A DNA stretch of 51,162 bases from Deltaproteobacteria bacterium. GTDB taxonomy: Bacteria > Desulfobacterota > Syntrophia > Syntrophales > JAFGHS01. The notes beneath the pieces were generated by a model that made no database searches, had not been told where the DNA came from, and saw only the letters and a program-made list of their open reading frames with translations. Shown here one piece after another: positions 7,570-16,683 of the stretch. The stretch spans positions 1 to 51,162 of the forward strand of contig JAFGLN010000020.1 of NCBI GenBank assembly GCA_016928025.1, written 5' to 3'. Every line of letters begins with the position of its first letter. The first letter of the stretch is position 1. A program made the position numbers and the translations under genes.

Positions 7570-8985
7570 TCATGATGTGATGGAAATCGGCAATCTTTTA
7601 TGCCATGGCGTGGCTTGTTCGTAAGCGTACGCGGCCTGGAGGATTTTCTTTTCCGACCAGGGAGGCCCGCAGATCTGCAATCCTACCGGCAGGTCCTCCG
7701 AAGTGAAACCACAGGGGAGGGAGAGGGCCGGCAGTCCCGTCAGGTTGAATGGTGCCGTAAAGCGGGTCAACCAAGCCGCCTGTTCGACGGCGTCGGAATC
7801 GGCAATGGCTGGTGCGGCAACCGGTGTCGTCGGCATTATCAGCAGATCGTAATCATCAAAAAATCTGCTGAAAAGATACCGCAGCAGCGATTGGGTGCGG
7901 CGGGCCAGCACATAGTCTATTGCGGGCATGGCGGCGCCCATCTGGAGGCGCTGACGGACATCTCCGCCGAACTGTTCAGGATGATTTTTCAGCCGCTCTT
8001 CATGAAAAGCCGCGGCGTCACTGATGATCATAATGCCGTTGGCCGCGGCGGCCTGACGGGCATCGGGAAAGTCGACCAGTTCGCAGATTGCCCCGAGTCT
8101 GGCAAACATATCAGTGACTTCATCAAGAGCCCTGACAATATCAACGTGAGTCTTTGTTGTAAAGTAAGTATCTTTGGCAACGGCGATACGCCAACCTTTT
8201 ATGCCGTCAGTAATATCGGTACAGTAGTCATCCACCGGTCGATTGACAGAATAAGGATCGGCCGGATCATAACCGGCAATACCCTGCAACAGGAGGGCGA
8301 CATCGTCAACCCGGCGGGCCATGGGCCCCGCGTGATCCAGATTCCAGCTCAAGGGAATGACGCCGCGGACACTGACGCGCCCGAAAGTCGGCTTGAGGCC
8401 GACGCATCCGCATAACGACGAGGGGACGCGGATCGATCCTCCCGTATCGCTTCCCAGGGAACCCATGCACAACCCGGCGGCTAAAGCGGCGGCCGATCCG
8501 CCTGATGATCCCCCCGAGACGCGGTCCAAAGCCCAGGGGTTCTTGACTGCGCCAAAATGGGGGTTGACGCTGGTGAGACCCAAGGCGATTTCGTGCATGT
8601 TCAGTTTGCCTAAGAGAACAGCCCCGGCGGCGTTCAGTTTTTCCACCGCCGCTGCGTCGGCCGGCGGCACATAATCGGCAAAGAACAGAGAGCCAGCCGT
8701 CGTTCGGATTCCACGGGTTTCATAAAGATCCTTCAGAGCGAGGGGAATTCCGCATAAAAGACTTGGCGGATGATCGGCGGATTCTCTGCTTTGTCCCAGA
8801 ATTTCTTCAGCTTTTTTGGCCTGTTCCATGGCCGCATCTTCTGTGACGGTGATAAAAGCATTCAGACGGGGATTCAGTGTGGTAATCTTTTGGAGATGGG
8901 CGTTCGTCAGTTCGACCGGCGATATCTCACCCTTTTGCAGCAGAGCTGAAGCCTCAGTGATAGAAAGTTCGGTGAGATCCATCAT
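7570..8985 (-). CDS. Amidase signature family hydrolase (GatA-like)
   Basis: The product has 471 residues from ATG 8985 (a second ATG follows directly at 8982). Upstream codons of the same frame lie inside the SDR gene and are probably not used. The amidase Ser-Ser-Lys triad is visible: Lys85 in PLALKD, Ser161 in SGGSSGGSA and Ser184 in SDTGGSIRVPS. The sequence resembles the A subunit of Asp/Glu-tRNA amidotransferase, but there is no gatB or gatC beside it and the neighbours are acyl-CoA enzymes. A stand-alone amidase cleaving a carboxylic amide is therefore more likely. The gene starts 19 bases after the SDR stop, so the two are probably cotranscribed. Confidence 0.85.
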   Translation of the reverse strand: MMDLTELSITEASALLQKGEISPVELTNAHLQKITTLNPRLNAFITVTEDAAMEQAKKAEEILGQSRESADHPPSLLCGIPLALKDLYETRGIRTTAGSLFFADYVPPADAAAVEKLNAAGAVLLGKLNMHEIALGLTSVNPHFGAVKNPWALDRVSGGSSGGSAAALAAGLCMGSLGSDTGGSIRVPSSLCGCVGLKPTFGRVSVRGVIPLSWNLDHAGPMARRVDDVALLLQGIAGYDPADPYSVNRPVDDYCTDITDGIKGWRIAVAKDTYFTTKTHVDIVRALDEVTDMFARLGAICELVDFPDARQAAAANGIMIISDAAAFHEERLKNHPEQFGGDVRQRLQMGAAMPAIDYVLARRTQSLLRYLFSRFFDDYDLLIMPTTPVAAPAIADSDAVEQAAWLTRFTAPFNLTGLPALSLPCGFTSEDLPVGLQICGPPWSEKKILQAAYAYEQATPWHKRLPISITS

Positions 8986-9004
8986 AATAAGTTTGAATAT
9001 CTCG

Positions 9005-9757
9005 TTATATCGTACTTCCGCCGTCGACGATAATCGTCTGTCCCGTAACGTGACGTGAGGCATCGGACGCAAGGTAGATCACCGCTCCTGCCATATCTTC
9101 CGGTTCGGCGACCCGGGGGATGGGGTTTTTGCCGATGGCCACTTCGGCCACTTCCGGATTACTCCAGAGGAACTCGCTGAAGCGTGTTTTGGTCAATCCC
9201 GGGGCGACGGCGTTGGCCCGGATGTTATATGGTCCCCACTGCTGGGCCATGACCTTTGTCGCCATGATAACGCCGGCCTTGCTGATGGAATAAACCGGCA
9301 GGACATCGGGGGTGAAACCGGCGATGGAGGCAATGTTAATGATTTTTCCGCCCCCTTTTTCCTTCATGACCCGGGCCACGGCCTGGCTTAAGAAAAACAG
9401 GCCTTTCAGATTGAGGTTCATGACGGCGTCCCAGGCCCGTTCGTCGACGTCAATGGCCGCGGCCACGGTGGGATTGGTGGCGGCGTTGTTGACCAGGATG
9501 TCGATCTTCCCATACTCGGACACGACTTTTGAAACGAGGTTATTGATGTCATCCATTCGGGCCACATGGGTTGGAACGGGCAGACATTTGGCCCCTGTTT
9601 TTTTGATTTCTTCCGCTGCGGCTTCCAAATCCGGAAGCTTGCGGCTGGCAATGGCGATATCGGCACCCGCTTCCGCAAGCGCAATGGCCAGGGCCTTACC
9701 GATGCCCCGGCTTCCACCCGTAACAATAGCCACCTGTCTCTTCAGTGAGAAATCCAT
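9005..9757 (-). CDS. Short-chain dehydrogenase/reductase (SDR)
   Basis: The product has 250 residues, the standard length of classical SDRs, with a good ribosome site (GGGAGGG). The nucleotide-binding motif TGGSRGIG is at 13-20, NNAA at 90-93, and the catalytic Ser144, Tyr156 and Lys160 are present (YSISK). The end HVTGQTIIVDGGSTI is typical of FabG-like members. An Arg shortly after the second strand (IASRK) suggests NADP(H), though this is not decisive. Classical SDRs oxidise or reduce an alcohol/ketone; the context with an acyl-CoA dehydrogenase, an amidase and a crotonase points to a hydroxyacyl-CoA or related intermediate. Confidence 0.88.
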   Translation of the reverse strand: MDFSLKRQVAIVTGGSRGIGKALAIALAEAGADIAIASRKLPDLEAAAEEIKKTGAKCLPVPTHVARMDDINNLVSKVVSEYGKIDILVNNAATNPTVAAAIDVDERAWDAVMNLNLKGLFFLSQAVARVMKEKGGGKIINIASIAGFTPDVLPVYSISKAGVIMATKVMAQQWGPYNIRANAVAPGLTKTRFSEFLWSNPEVAEVAIGKNPIPRVAEPEDMAGAVIYLASDASRHVTGQTIIVDGGSTI

Positions 9758-9785
9758 TTTTTAGCCCTCCCGTAATTTTAAATTA

Positions 9786-9826
9786 CCCCCCTCCATCCCT
9801 CCCACCAGGGGAGGGATGGAGGGGGG
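9786..9826. repeat. Perfect 18-bp palindrome, dispersed G/C-rich repeat
   Basis: CCCCCCTCCATCCCTCCC at 9786-9803 is the exact reverse complement of 9809-9826, with the 5-base loop ACCAG. It sits between the acyl-CoA dehydrogenase and SDR genes. Its reverse complement closely resembles the first hairpin at 4337-4370 (CTCCC, TGGTGGGAGGG, ATGAAGG or ATGGAGG, GGGG). No T-tract follows, so it is a REP-like intergenic element rather than an ordinary terminator, though it may stabilise or attenuate the operon message. Confidence 0.8.
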
Positions 9827-9890
9827 CTGGCCGAAAAGCAGCCTCGATAGAATTAATCTCTTCCACTAGGGGCGGATGAGAGAGTGACTT

Positions 9891-9951
9891 GCCCCTTGAT
9901 CCTTGAACCTTTTACCTTATCCCTTGGACCTTGCCCCTTGAACCTCGATCC
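9891..9951. repeat. Degenerate tandem CCTTGAACC-type repeat
   Basis: Variants of the same word recur here: CCCCTTGAT, CCTTGAACC, ACCTTATCC, CTTGGACC, TTGCCCC, TTGAACC, TCGATCC, spaced about 7 to 11 bases apart. The run ends at the stop codon of the acyl-CoA dehydrogenase gene. Simple repeats of this kind are seen in the gaps of some deltaproteobacterial genomes. No function is evident. Confidence 0.45.
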
Positions 9952-11777
9952 TAAACGACCAACGATTCTTCAGGACACGTCAAGACCGTTTCGTCCTCTT
10001 CCTTGATCATCTCGGTTGTTAGATAAACATTGGGCAGAACGTTATTGACATAATACCGGGCACCGGCAATTTTTCCTTCATAAAATACCTTATCGACGGC
10101 ATTGGCGCCGGCAAGCTTTTGCTTGGCGACAAGGGCCTGTGACAGGAGGCATTCGGCCACCTGGACGTGGGCGCATACAAACAGGGCCCTGACGGCATAC
10201 AGAGGAATGAATTGCCGCTTCGTGTCCATCTGGCTGTACCAGCTATTGTATATATTCAGGACTTCCTCCATGCACTGATAAGCCCTGGCCAGTTTGGCCA
10301 TTTCCTTTTCAAAGCCTTTGGCTTTAAGGTTTCCGTCAATAAAATCTTTGATGGTGGCCATCCAGGCCAGGAAGGGTTTGCCCTCATTCATCCGCATCTT
10401 GCGGTTGATCAGATCCTGAGCATGGATGTATGTTGTGCCCTCCCAGATTGTCAGGATCTTCGAATCCCTCATGAGCTGTTCGATGGGATATTCCTGCGTA
10501 TAGCCCACACCACCCAATACCTGCATGGCCTGAGCGATGACGCCGAGGGTCACCTCACTGCCGTAACCCTTTACCAAGGGTGTCAGAATTTCCGCAAACT
10601 CGCCGCATGTTTTGGCCTTTTCCTTGTCGCTGCTGTTGGCCTGGATATCGAGATTATAAAATCCCCGGAAGGTCATGGCGCGAACGCCCTCCACATGGGA
10701 TTTCATGTCGAGGAGCATTCTCCGAATGTCTTCGTGCTTGATGATCGGCACACGCTCAGCTTTTCTCAGGCCAAAAGGTCTGCCCTGGATGCGTTCCGTG
10801 GCGAACCGGGAGGCGTAGTAGTAAGCGGCGGCCGCCTGGGTGTTGGAATTATGACCGGTGCCGATCCGTGATTCGTTCATCATATGGAACATCATGGATA
10901 ACCCTTTGGACATGCCTTTTTCATCCGGCGGATTGCCGACCAGGATGCCGTAGCATTCATCTTCATCGCCAAAATTAAGAAGGGCCGTTGCGTGGGCCTT
11001 GAGGCCCATCTTGTGTTCGATACCGACGGTCGTGACATCGTTCGGCTTGCCCAGAGTGCCGTTGTCATTGACCCAGATTTTCGGCACGATGTAAAGACCG
11101 ATGCCCGGCGAGCCCGGTGCCGCCTGGGGCGGACGCGCCAAAACCATATGGATCGTATTTTCACAGTGGCCCTGATCGCCGCAGGTGATGAACATCTTGG
11201 TTCCCTTGATTCTATAGATGCGGGGGTCGTCCGTGGGAAATGATTTGGAGATCATATCACCCGCATCGGAGCCGTAGTTGGGCTCCGTAATGCACATGGT
11301 ACCCTGCCATTCGCCGGAAAACAGCTTCGGCAGAAACATCTCTTTGTCCTTTTCCGTTCCGAAGCGCAGAATCAGGTTGGCCACGCCACTGGTCAGTTTG
11401 ACGGCCGACATGAGGGCCGTGCAGGCGGCGCAGTTGACTTCGAACAGGGCCTTGTACATAATCAGCGGCATACCCGTATCCACGATGATGCACTCGCTGC
11501 TGGAGGCCCAGCCGTTTTGCTGGAGGAACTGATAGGCTTCTTTGAAACCCGGTGTGGGCGTTGTTATGCCGTTTTCGAATTTAATGCCGATCTTATCGCC
11601 GGGAACATTGATGGGACTGATCACTTCCCGGGCCACTTTGTAGCCTTCGTTCAGCAACATATCGATATCCTCCATGCTGAAGGTATCTTTGAATCGGTCG
11701 CAGGCGGCCACATCCTGGGTGGGCAGCCATTCTTTCAAAATAAATTGTAAATCTCTGATGTCATACTTAAATTCCAT
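9951..11777 (-). CDS. Acyl-CoA dehydrogenase, long form (about 608 residues)
   Basis: The start is the ATG at 11777 after AGGAGAGGATAAC; an in-frame ATG at 11822 has no such site. The FAD-dependent fold is clear: the middle domain CITEPNYGSDAG and IYRIKGTKMFITCGDQGH, a helix domain with MSKGLSMMFHMMNESRIGTGHNS, and near residue 440 QVLGGVGYTQEYPIEQLMRDSKILTIWEGTTYIHAQDLI, where the Glu of IWEGT is at the usual base region. Ordinary acyl-CoA dehydrogenases have about 380 residues. This one belongs to the roughly 600-residue class with extra N- and C-terminal domains, which includes FadE5- and DmdC-type enzymes. The reaction is 2,3-desaturation of an acyl-CoA with electrons passed to ETF; chain length is not predictable. 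It is the first gene of the leftward catabolic group. Confidence 0.9.
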   Translation of the reverse strand: MEFKYDIRDLQFILKEWLPTQDVAACDRFKDTFSMEDIDMLLNEGYKVAREVISPINVPGDKIGIKFENGITTPTPGFKEAYQFLQQNGWASSSECIIVDTGMPLIMYKALFEVNCAACTALMSAVKLTSGVANLILRFGTEKDKEMFLPKLFSGEWQGTMCITEPNYGSDAGDMISKSFPTDDPRIYRIKGTKMFITCGDQGHCENTIHMVLARPPQAAPGSPGIGLYIVPKIWVNDNGTLGKPNDVTTVGIEHKMGLKAHATALLNFGDEDECYGILVGNPPDEKGMSKGLSMMFHMMNESRIGTGHNSNTQAAAAYYYASRFATERIQGRPFGLRKAERVPIIKHEDIRRMLLDMKSHVEGVRAMTFRGFYNLDIQANSSDKEKAKTCGEFAEILTPLVKGYGSEVTLGVIAQAMQVLGGVGYTQEYPIEQLMRDSKILTIWEGTTYIHAQDLINRKMRMNEGKPFLAWMATIKDFIDGNLKAKGFEKEMAKLARAYQCMEEVLNIYNSWYSQMDTKRQFIPLYAVRALFVCAHVQVAECLLSQALVAKQKLAGANAVDKVFYEGKIAGARYYVNNVLPNVYLTTEMIKEEDETVLTCPEESLVV

Positions 11778-12062
11778 GTTATCCTCTCCTTTATCGCCGT
11801 CGAATCCTTCTATAATGATCAAGCAGACGGCTTTTGATTTTTTTTGTTGGTGTCGGACCGGAAGGTCAATAGGATGCTCTCGCCCTGGGAACGATGAATG
11901 AAAGGGACACTGTCCGGCAAAGACAGGACGATGGGGATGAACATCGCTAAAATAACCTTTTAGTTGGGCGCAGTATAGGTGAAGGTATTTTGGGATGTCA
12001 AGTAAATATCCTATTGCTGCAAGTATTTATGTTTATTTGCCGATTAGTTCGATGTCATCACA

Positions 12063-13580
12063 TCAACTGATGAAGAGATCTTTGGTCGCAAAGTTGGGGT
12101 CCGTCGTCAGATTGACACCGAGACGCCGCAGACCCGCTTCGTCTCCCGGCGATGGAATATGGGTCATATGCATTTCGCAGTTGCGAAGTTCGTTCAATTT
12201 TTCCACGGCCAACTGTGCCGCGGGATTGGTAATGGCGCTGATGCTCAAGGCGATGAGCGCTTCTTCCAGATCCAGACTGATGGCTTTTTCATTTAAGACT
12301 TCCGTTTTCAGGTTACTGACGGCATCCGTAATGGAAGACGGCAAAAGCTTGATTTTTTCCGGAATGTCGGCAAGGTGCTTAATGGCATGGATAATCAGGC
12401 CGGATGCGGCGTGTAAAAGGGGGGAATTATTGCCGGTGACGATGGTTCCATCGGCAAGTTCCATGGCGGCGCCGCAATAAATGCCTTCATTGCCTTTGTT
12501 TTGATCCATGGCGTCCAGCGCGGCTTTTCGCGCCGGGTCGACGACGCAGCGGTCCGTTGGTTTCAGATTAAAATCCTTCACGAAAAGCTCCGCCCGCTGG
12601 ACGGTTCCCTTGTCGGCAAAACCCATGGCATATTCGCAGCGATAGCGAAAAAAGCGCCTGATGATTTCCTGTTTGGAGGCTTCCTGAGTGATTTCATCAT
12701 CGGTGATGGCAAAACCGGCGCGGTTCACACCCATATCCGTTGGTGATTTATAAAAGGAGGCGCCGCCGGTAATCTTTTCTAAAATCCTCTTCAGGATAGG
12801 AAATACATCGATGTCCCGGTTATAATTGACGGCCGTCTTGCCGTAAGCTTCAAGATGATAGGGATCGATGAGGTTGGAATCTCTGATGTCCGCTGTGGCG
12901 GATTCATAAGCGACGTTGACGGGATGTTTCAGGGGCAGATTCCAGATGGGAAAGGTTTCGAATTTGGCATAACCGGAACGGATGCCCCGCCGGTGGTCAT
13001 GATAAAGCTGGGACAAACAGGTGGCCATTTTACCGCTGCCGGGTCCCGGACCGGTAACGATGACGAGCGGTTTGTCCGTCTGAATATATTCGTTGACGCC
13101 GTATCCTTCATCGCTGACAATCAAATCGACATCCGTCGGATACCCTTTGGTGAAATAATGGGTAAAAACCTTGATGTTTCTTCTCTCCAGTTTGTTTTTG
13201 AAAAGCGTCGCCGCCGGCTGATTATCGAAGCGGGTAATCACCACGCCCAGGACGTCGATATTCCAGGTCCGCAGATCATCGATCAGCTTCATGGCATCGG
13301 AATCATAGGTGATACCGAAATCGGCCCGGATCTTTTTTCTTTCGATGTCGCCGGCATAAATGCAAAGAAGGACGTCCGCTTTGTCTTTCAATTCCCGGAT
13401 GAGACGCATTTTGACATTGGGATCATACCCCGGCAGGACCCTGGCGGCATGATAGTCATACAGGAGCTTTCCACCGAACTCCAAATACAGTTTATTGTCA
13501 AAGCGCTCCACCCGCTCCAGAATTTCTTTCGTTTGCTCCCTGATGTATTTTTCATTATCGAATCCGGCTTTTCTGATCAT
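12063..13580 (-). CDS. DUF1846 (UPF0371) family protein
   Basis: The product has 505 residues, the usual length of the family. The start ATG at 13580 follows GAGGGGAT. Recognisable family stretches are the N-terminus IRKAGFDNEKYIREQT, then RVLPGYDPNVKMRLI, PLVIVTGPGPGSGKMATCLSQ and PVNVAYESATADIRDSNLIDP. The GPGPGSGK segment is a phosphate-binding-type loop. Members are cytosolic proteins of unknown biochemical function found mostly in anaerobes and Firmicutes. It is transcribed away from the glucan phosphorylase gene through a shared 376-base promoter region. Confidence 0.88.
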   Translation of the reverse strand: MIRKAGFDNEKYIREQTKEILERVERFDNKLYLEFGGKLLYDYHAARVLPGYDPNVKMRLIRELKDKADVLLCIYAGDIERKKIRADFGITYDSDAMKLIDDLRTWNIDVLGVVITRFDNQPAATLFKNKLERRNIKVFTHYFTKGYPTDVDLIVSDEGYGVNEYIQTDKPLVIVTGPGPGSGKMATCLSQLYHDHRRGIRSGYAKFETFPIWNLPLKHPVNVAYESATADIRDSNLIDPYHLEAYGKTAVNYNRDIDVFPILKRILEKITGGASFYKSPTDMGVNRAGFAITDDEITQEASKQEIIRRFFRYRCEYAMGFADKGTVQRAELFVKDFNLKPTDRCVVDPARKAALDAMDQNKGNEGIYCGAAMELADGTIVTGNNSPLLHAASGLIIHAIKHLADIPEKIKLLPSSITDAVSNLKTEVLNEKAISLDLEEALIALSISAITNPAAQLAVEKLNELRNCEMHMTHIPSPGDEAGLRRLGVNLTTDPNFATKDLFIS

Positions 13581-13716
13581 TGGCTTATCCCCTCTATAGC
13601 TGGACGAAATCGGAGAGAAACTATCTTTTTTCGTTTATTTTGTAAAGAATTTTAACAAAGGTCGGCTTCCATGCCATTGATTTCAACGTGACAGAATCCG
13701 GAAATTCATCAACCCA

Positions 13717-13745
13717 TTGACAACTAATCAAATAGTATGCATAGT
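13717..13745 (+). promoter_or_regulatory. Probable sigma-70 promoter for the glucan phosphorylase gene
   Basis: TTGACA at 13717-13722, then a 17-base spacer, then CATAGT at 13740-13745. It would give a leader of about 200 bases before the ATG at 13957. The surrounding gap (13581-13956) holds no gene on either strand and must also contain the leftward promoter of the DUF1846 gene. Confidence 0.5.
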
Positions 13746-13956
13746 TCGAATCAAGATTCAGCAAACGCCTTCAAAATATCCGGTCTCAAGCCGGACACTT
13801 TACCAAATTCAGGTTGTATTTAACGTTTTCAATGAGGCCTTGATGGTATTGTCTCTTGATCGTCAAAACAGAGAAGGGAAATCCGGTGGAATCAGGCATA
13901 GGCCGGGATTCTCAGAAGTGCTTTAACCTTATACCTTCTTGAAAGGAGATCGGCGA

Positions 13957-16098
13957 ATGGCAAATTCGAACGTAACACTCCACACCCGTCTTCGTGTATT
14001 GGCCATGAACCTGTGGTGGACCTGGCATCCGGAAGTGATCAGTATCTTCACCGACCTTGATCCGTATCTCTGGCGTCGGGTCGATCACAATCCCATTGCT
14101 TTTCTTAATCAGACAACGCCGGATGAAATCGAAAATCGGGCATCGGAACTTGTGTTGCACAGCCGGATCAACTATGCCTTTCGGCGTCTGGATGAATATA
14201 TAAAAAAGAGAAAGGCCTGGGGTGCCGTGCACGGTGGGAATTTAAACAGCCGGCCCGTGGTTTATTTTTCCGCCGAATTCGGTCTGCATGAATCGCTGCC
14301 TATCTATTCAGGCGGTTTAGGCATCCTGGCGGGCGATCATTTGAAAAGCGCTTCCGACATGGGCATCCCGATGATCGGTATCGGTCTTCTTTACCAGCAG
14401 GGCTATTTCAGCCAGCTCCTGAACCAGGAGGGATGGCAGCAAGAAAATTATGTCAACCTTGATATAAAAAACCTGCCCCTCCAGGCGGTCCGGGACGCTA
14501 ATGGTCAGCCCCTGGTGGTCATGATCGATACCCGGACCGGTCCTCTTTCGGCAAGAGTCTGGAAACTTCAGGTCGGCAGGGTGCCCCTGATGCTTCTGGA
14601 TTCCAATGTCGAAGAGAACTGTAAAGAAGACTGTGAATTGACGTCTCGCCTTTACGGCGGGGACGATCGGTTGCGCATCCGTCAGGAGATACTTTTGGGG
14701 ATCGGCGGCGCCCGCATTTTACAGGGTTTGAATATATTTCCGGGGGTCGTCCATTTGAATGAGGGGCATAGTGCCTTTGCCATACTAGAAGGGATTCGCC
14801 GCTATATGGAATACGACGGGATTCCTTTTCATCGTGCCCACCGGCGGGTCTCACAGTATGTCGTTTTCACGACACATACGCCGGTGGCCGCCGGACATGA
14901 CCGTTTCCCGCCCGATTTGGTGGAAGAACAATTAGGCCTTTTCCGAGAGAAGTTGGGCCTGTCCCATGACGATTTCATGGCCCTGGGGCGGGTTAATCCC
15001 AGCGACAAATCGGAGCCCTTCTGTATGACCGTTCTGGCTTTAAAAGGTTCGCGGCGATCGAATGGCGTTTCGGCGCTTCATGGACATGTGAGCCGCCTGA
15101 TGTGGCAGCCCTTATGGCCGAGTAAGTCCGAATCGGAAAGCCCCATCGGCCACATCACCAACGGTGTTCACGTCTTGTCATGGCTGGCGCCGCAGATGTA
15201 TCAATTGTTTGAGACCCGCCTGGGACCGGACTGGTCGACGCGGATGGTGCATCCCGATATCTGGGAAATGGTGGATGAGATTGATGACGGTGAGCTGTGG
15301 GAAACCCATCAGAGTTTGAAAATGCGGCTCATCCGCTTTTGCCGGCGGCGGCTGCATACGCAATCGGTGCGTTTGGGGCACGATGAAACCGTTAACCTGA
15401 TCGATCAGATTCTCGACCCGGATGTCCTGACCATCGGTTGCGCGCGCCGGTTTGCCGCATATAAGCGCGGCGATTTAATTTTATCACAGACGGAGCGTCT
15501 GGTCCAACTGATCCAGGATGCATCCCGCCCCATCCAGATTATTTTTGCCGGCAAGGCGCATCCGAGAGACGATGACGGAAAACGACTGCTGCAGCGGGTT
15601 GCCCAGTTCAGCTATAACACTGCCTATAGAAACAGGGTCGTGTTCGTCGAGAATTATGACTATAATGTGGCCCGTCACCTGGTCCAGGGGGTGGATGTAT
15701 GGCTGAACACGCCGCAGCGTCCCTTGGAAGCTTGCGGTACCAGCGGCCAAAAGGTTCTTCTCAATGGGGGGCTGAATCTGTCCGTTTTGGATGGTTGGTG
15801 GAATGAGGCCTACGAAGGTAATAACGGGTTTGCCATCGGTCACGGCGGCATGCATAACGATTCGTCCATACAGTACAAGCGGGATGCCGAATATCTCTAC
15901 GAAACCCTGGAAAAGGAAGTTATCCCGCTCTATTACGACCGGGATGTGGGCGGCATTCCGCACCAGTGGGTTTCGTTTATGAAAAATACGATCAAAACGC
16001 TTGGCTGGCGCTTCAGTGCCGACCGGATGGTAAAAGATTACGCCGAACGTTTTTATCTGAAAGCCGCAACGGCTTTATCGGCGGAAACCATGTATTAA
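13957..16098 (+). CDS. glgP: Alpha-glucan (glycogen/starch) phosphorylase, GT35
   Basis: The product has 713 residues from the ATG at 13957 (AAAGGAGATCGG upstream). It releases glucose-1-phosphate from alpha-1,4-glucans using pyridoxal phosphate. The sequence fits the shorter bacterial/archaeal phosphorylase type rather than the E. coli type of about 815: an N-terminal LRVLAMNLWWTWHPEV, then YFSAEFGLHESLPIYSGGLGILAGDHLKSASD, FTTHTPVAAGHDRF, and FAAYKRGDLI for phosphate contacts. The cofactor lysine is Lys599 in GTSGQK, followed by LNGGLNLSVLDGWWNEAY. A Gln precedes this Lys where Met is common. It is followed by a small membrane-protein gene; no other glycogen genes are in view. Confidence 0.92.
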   Translation: MANSNVTLHTRLRVLAMNLWWTWHPEVISIFTDLDPYLWRRVDHNPIAFLNQTTPDEIENRASELVLHSRINYAFRRLDEYIKKRKAWGAVHGGNLNSRPVVYFSAEFGLHESLPIYSGGLGILAGDHLKSASDMGIPMIGIGLLYQQGYFSQLLNQEGWQQENYVNLDIKNLPLQAVRDANGQPLVVMIDTRTGPLSARVWKLQVGRVPLMLLDSNVEENCKEDCELTSRLYGGDDRLRIRQEILLGIGGARILQGLNIFPGVVHLNEGHSAFAILEGIRRYMEYDGIPFHRAHRRVSQYVVFTTHTPVAAGHDRFPPDLVEEQLGLFREKLGLSHDDFMALGRVNPSDKSEPFCMTVLALKGSRRSNGVSALHGHVSRLMWQPLWPSKSESESPIGHITNGVHVLSWLAPQMYQLFETRLGPDWSTRMVHPDIWEMVDEIDDGELWETHQSLKMRLIRFCRRRLHTQSVRLGHDETVNLIDQILDPDVLTIGCARRFAAYKRGDLILSQTERLVQLIQDASRPIQIIFAGKAHPRDDDGKRLLQRVAQFSYNTAYRNRVVFVENYDYNVARHLVQGVDVWLNTPQRPLEACGTSGQKVLLNGGLNLSVLDGWWNEAYEGNNGFAIGHGGMHNDSSIQYKRDAEYLYETLEKEVIPLYYDRDVGGIPHQWVSFMKNTIKTLGWRFSADRMVKDYAERFYLKAATALSAETMY

Positions 16099-16153
16099 AC
16101 CATTTCCATGATTTTGTCGCACTTATTTTGATCATCCGAACGGAGTGAAAACC

Positions 16154-16648
16154 ATGATAGCACATGTCAATGCAGTAATTCGGATCGGCATAGGGACGAT
16201 CGGGCTTTTTGTCGGTTATTATCGTTTATTCCATGACCGCCTTGATGAGGCTCTGGATATTACGGTTTTAACAACGGTAGCCCTTGCCGGACTGCTGAGT
16301 TTCGCCGGACACTTCCTTTTTCATAAAAGCGATGCCCTGCGTTTGTTGAGGGAGTCGGAAAATTTCTTTTATCAATACGAAGTCGGATTCGCTCATTTGG
16401 CTTTTGCCGCTACCGCTTACCTCGTCCATGTCGGGCCTTGGGGATTGGAGGCCAAAATTCTGGTTGTTCTGGGTTATTCGCTGTTTATTCTCCAGACAGC
16501 CGTGCTTTATGCCTGGCGCTGCCATGTGGAGCACCATGTGTTTTCAAGATATTTTTTAAGGCATGCTTTATTTACGATCGTCTATGTAGGATTGATGCTC
16601 AATTTCGTTTCCGAAGCCCTGTACCGGGCGGAAATTTCCTTATTTTAA
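16154..16648 (+). CDS. Small multi-pass membrane protein, unknown function
   Basis: The product has 164 residues from the ATG at 16154 (CGGAG 8 bases upstream; a GTG at 16145 is in frame but overlaps that site). About five hydrophobic segments can be drawn: near residues 8-26, 39-59, 80-97, 105-124 and 137-157. His residues occur in several helices (GHFLFH, FAHL, HVEHHVF), which could mean metal or heme contacts, but there is no recognised motif. It begins 55 bases after the phosphorylase stop and may be cotranscribed with it. I do not recognise the family. Confidence 0.65.
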   Translation: MIAHVNAVIRIGIGTIGLFVGYYRLFHDRLDEALDITVLTTVALAGLLSFAGHFLFHKSDALRLLRESENFFYQYEVGFAHLAFAATAYLVHVGPWGLEAKILVVLGYSLFILQTAVLYAWRCHVEHHVFSRYFLRHALFTIVYVGLMLNFVSEALYRAEISLF

Positions 16649-16683
16649 TTTCCGTCGGTCAAATATCAAGCTGCCTCGAGGCG

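Noticed and set aside
7600..8415. 271-codon frame antisense to the amidase gene
   Set aside because: The opposite strand carries a clear amidase triad; this frame resembles nothing and is a GC-codon shadow.
10167..10871. 234-codon frame antisense to the acyl-CoA dehydrogenase gene
   Set aside because: It is fully inside a conserved gene and has no recognisable motif or start signal.
12855..13655. 266-codon frame antisense to the DUF1846 gene
   Set aside because: The DUF1846 reading has family motifs and a ribosome site; this frame has neither.
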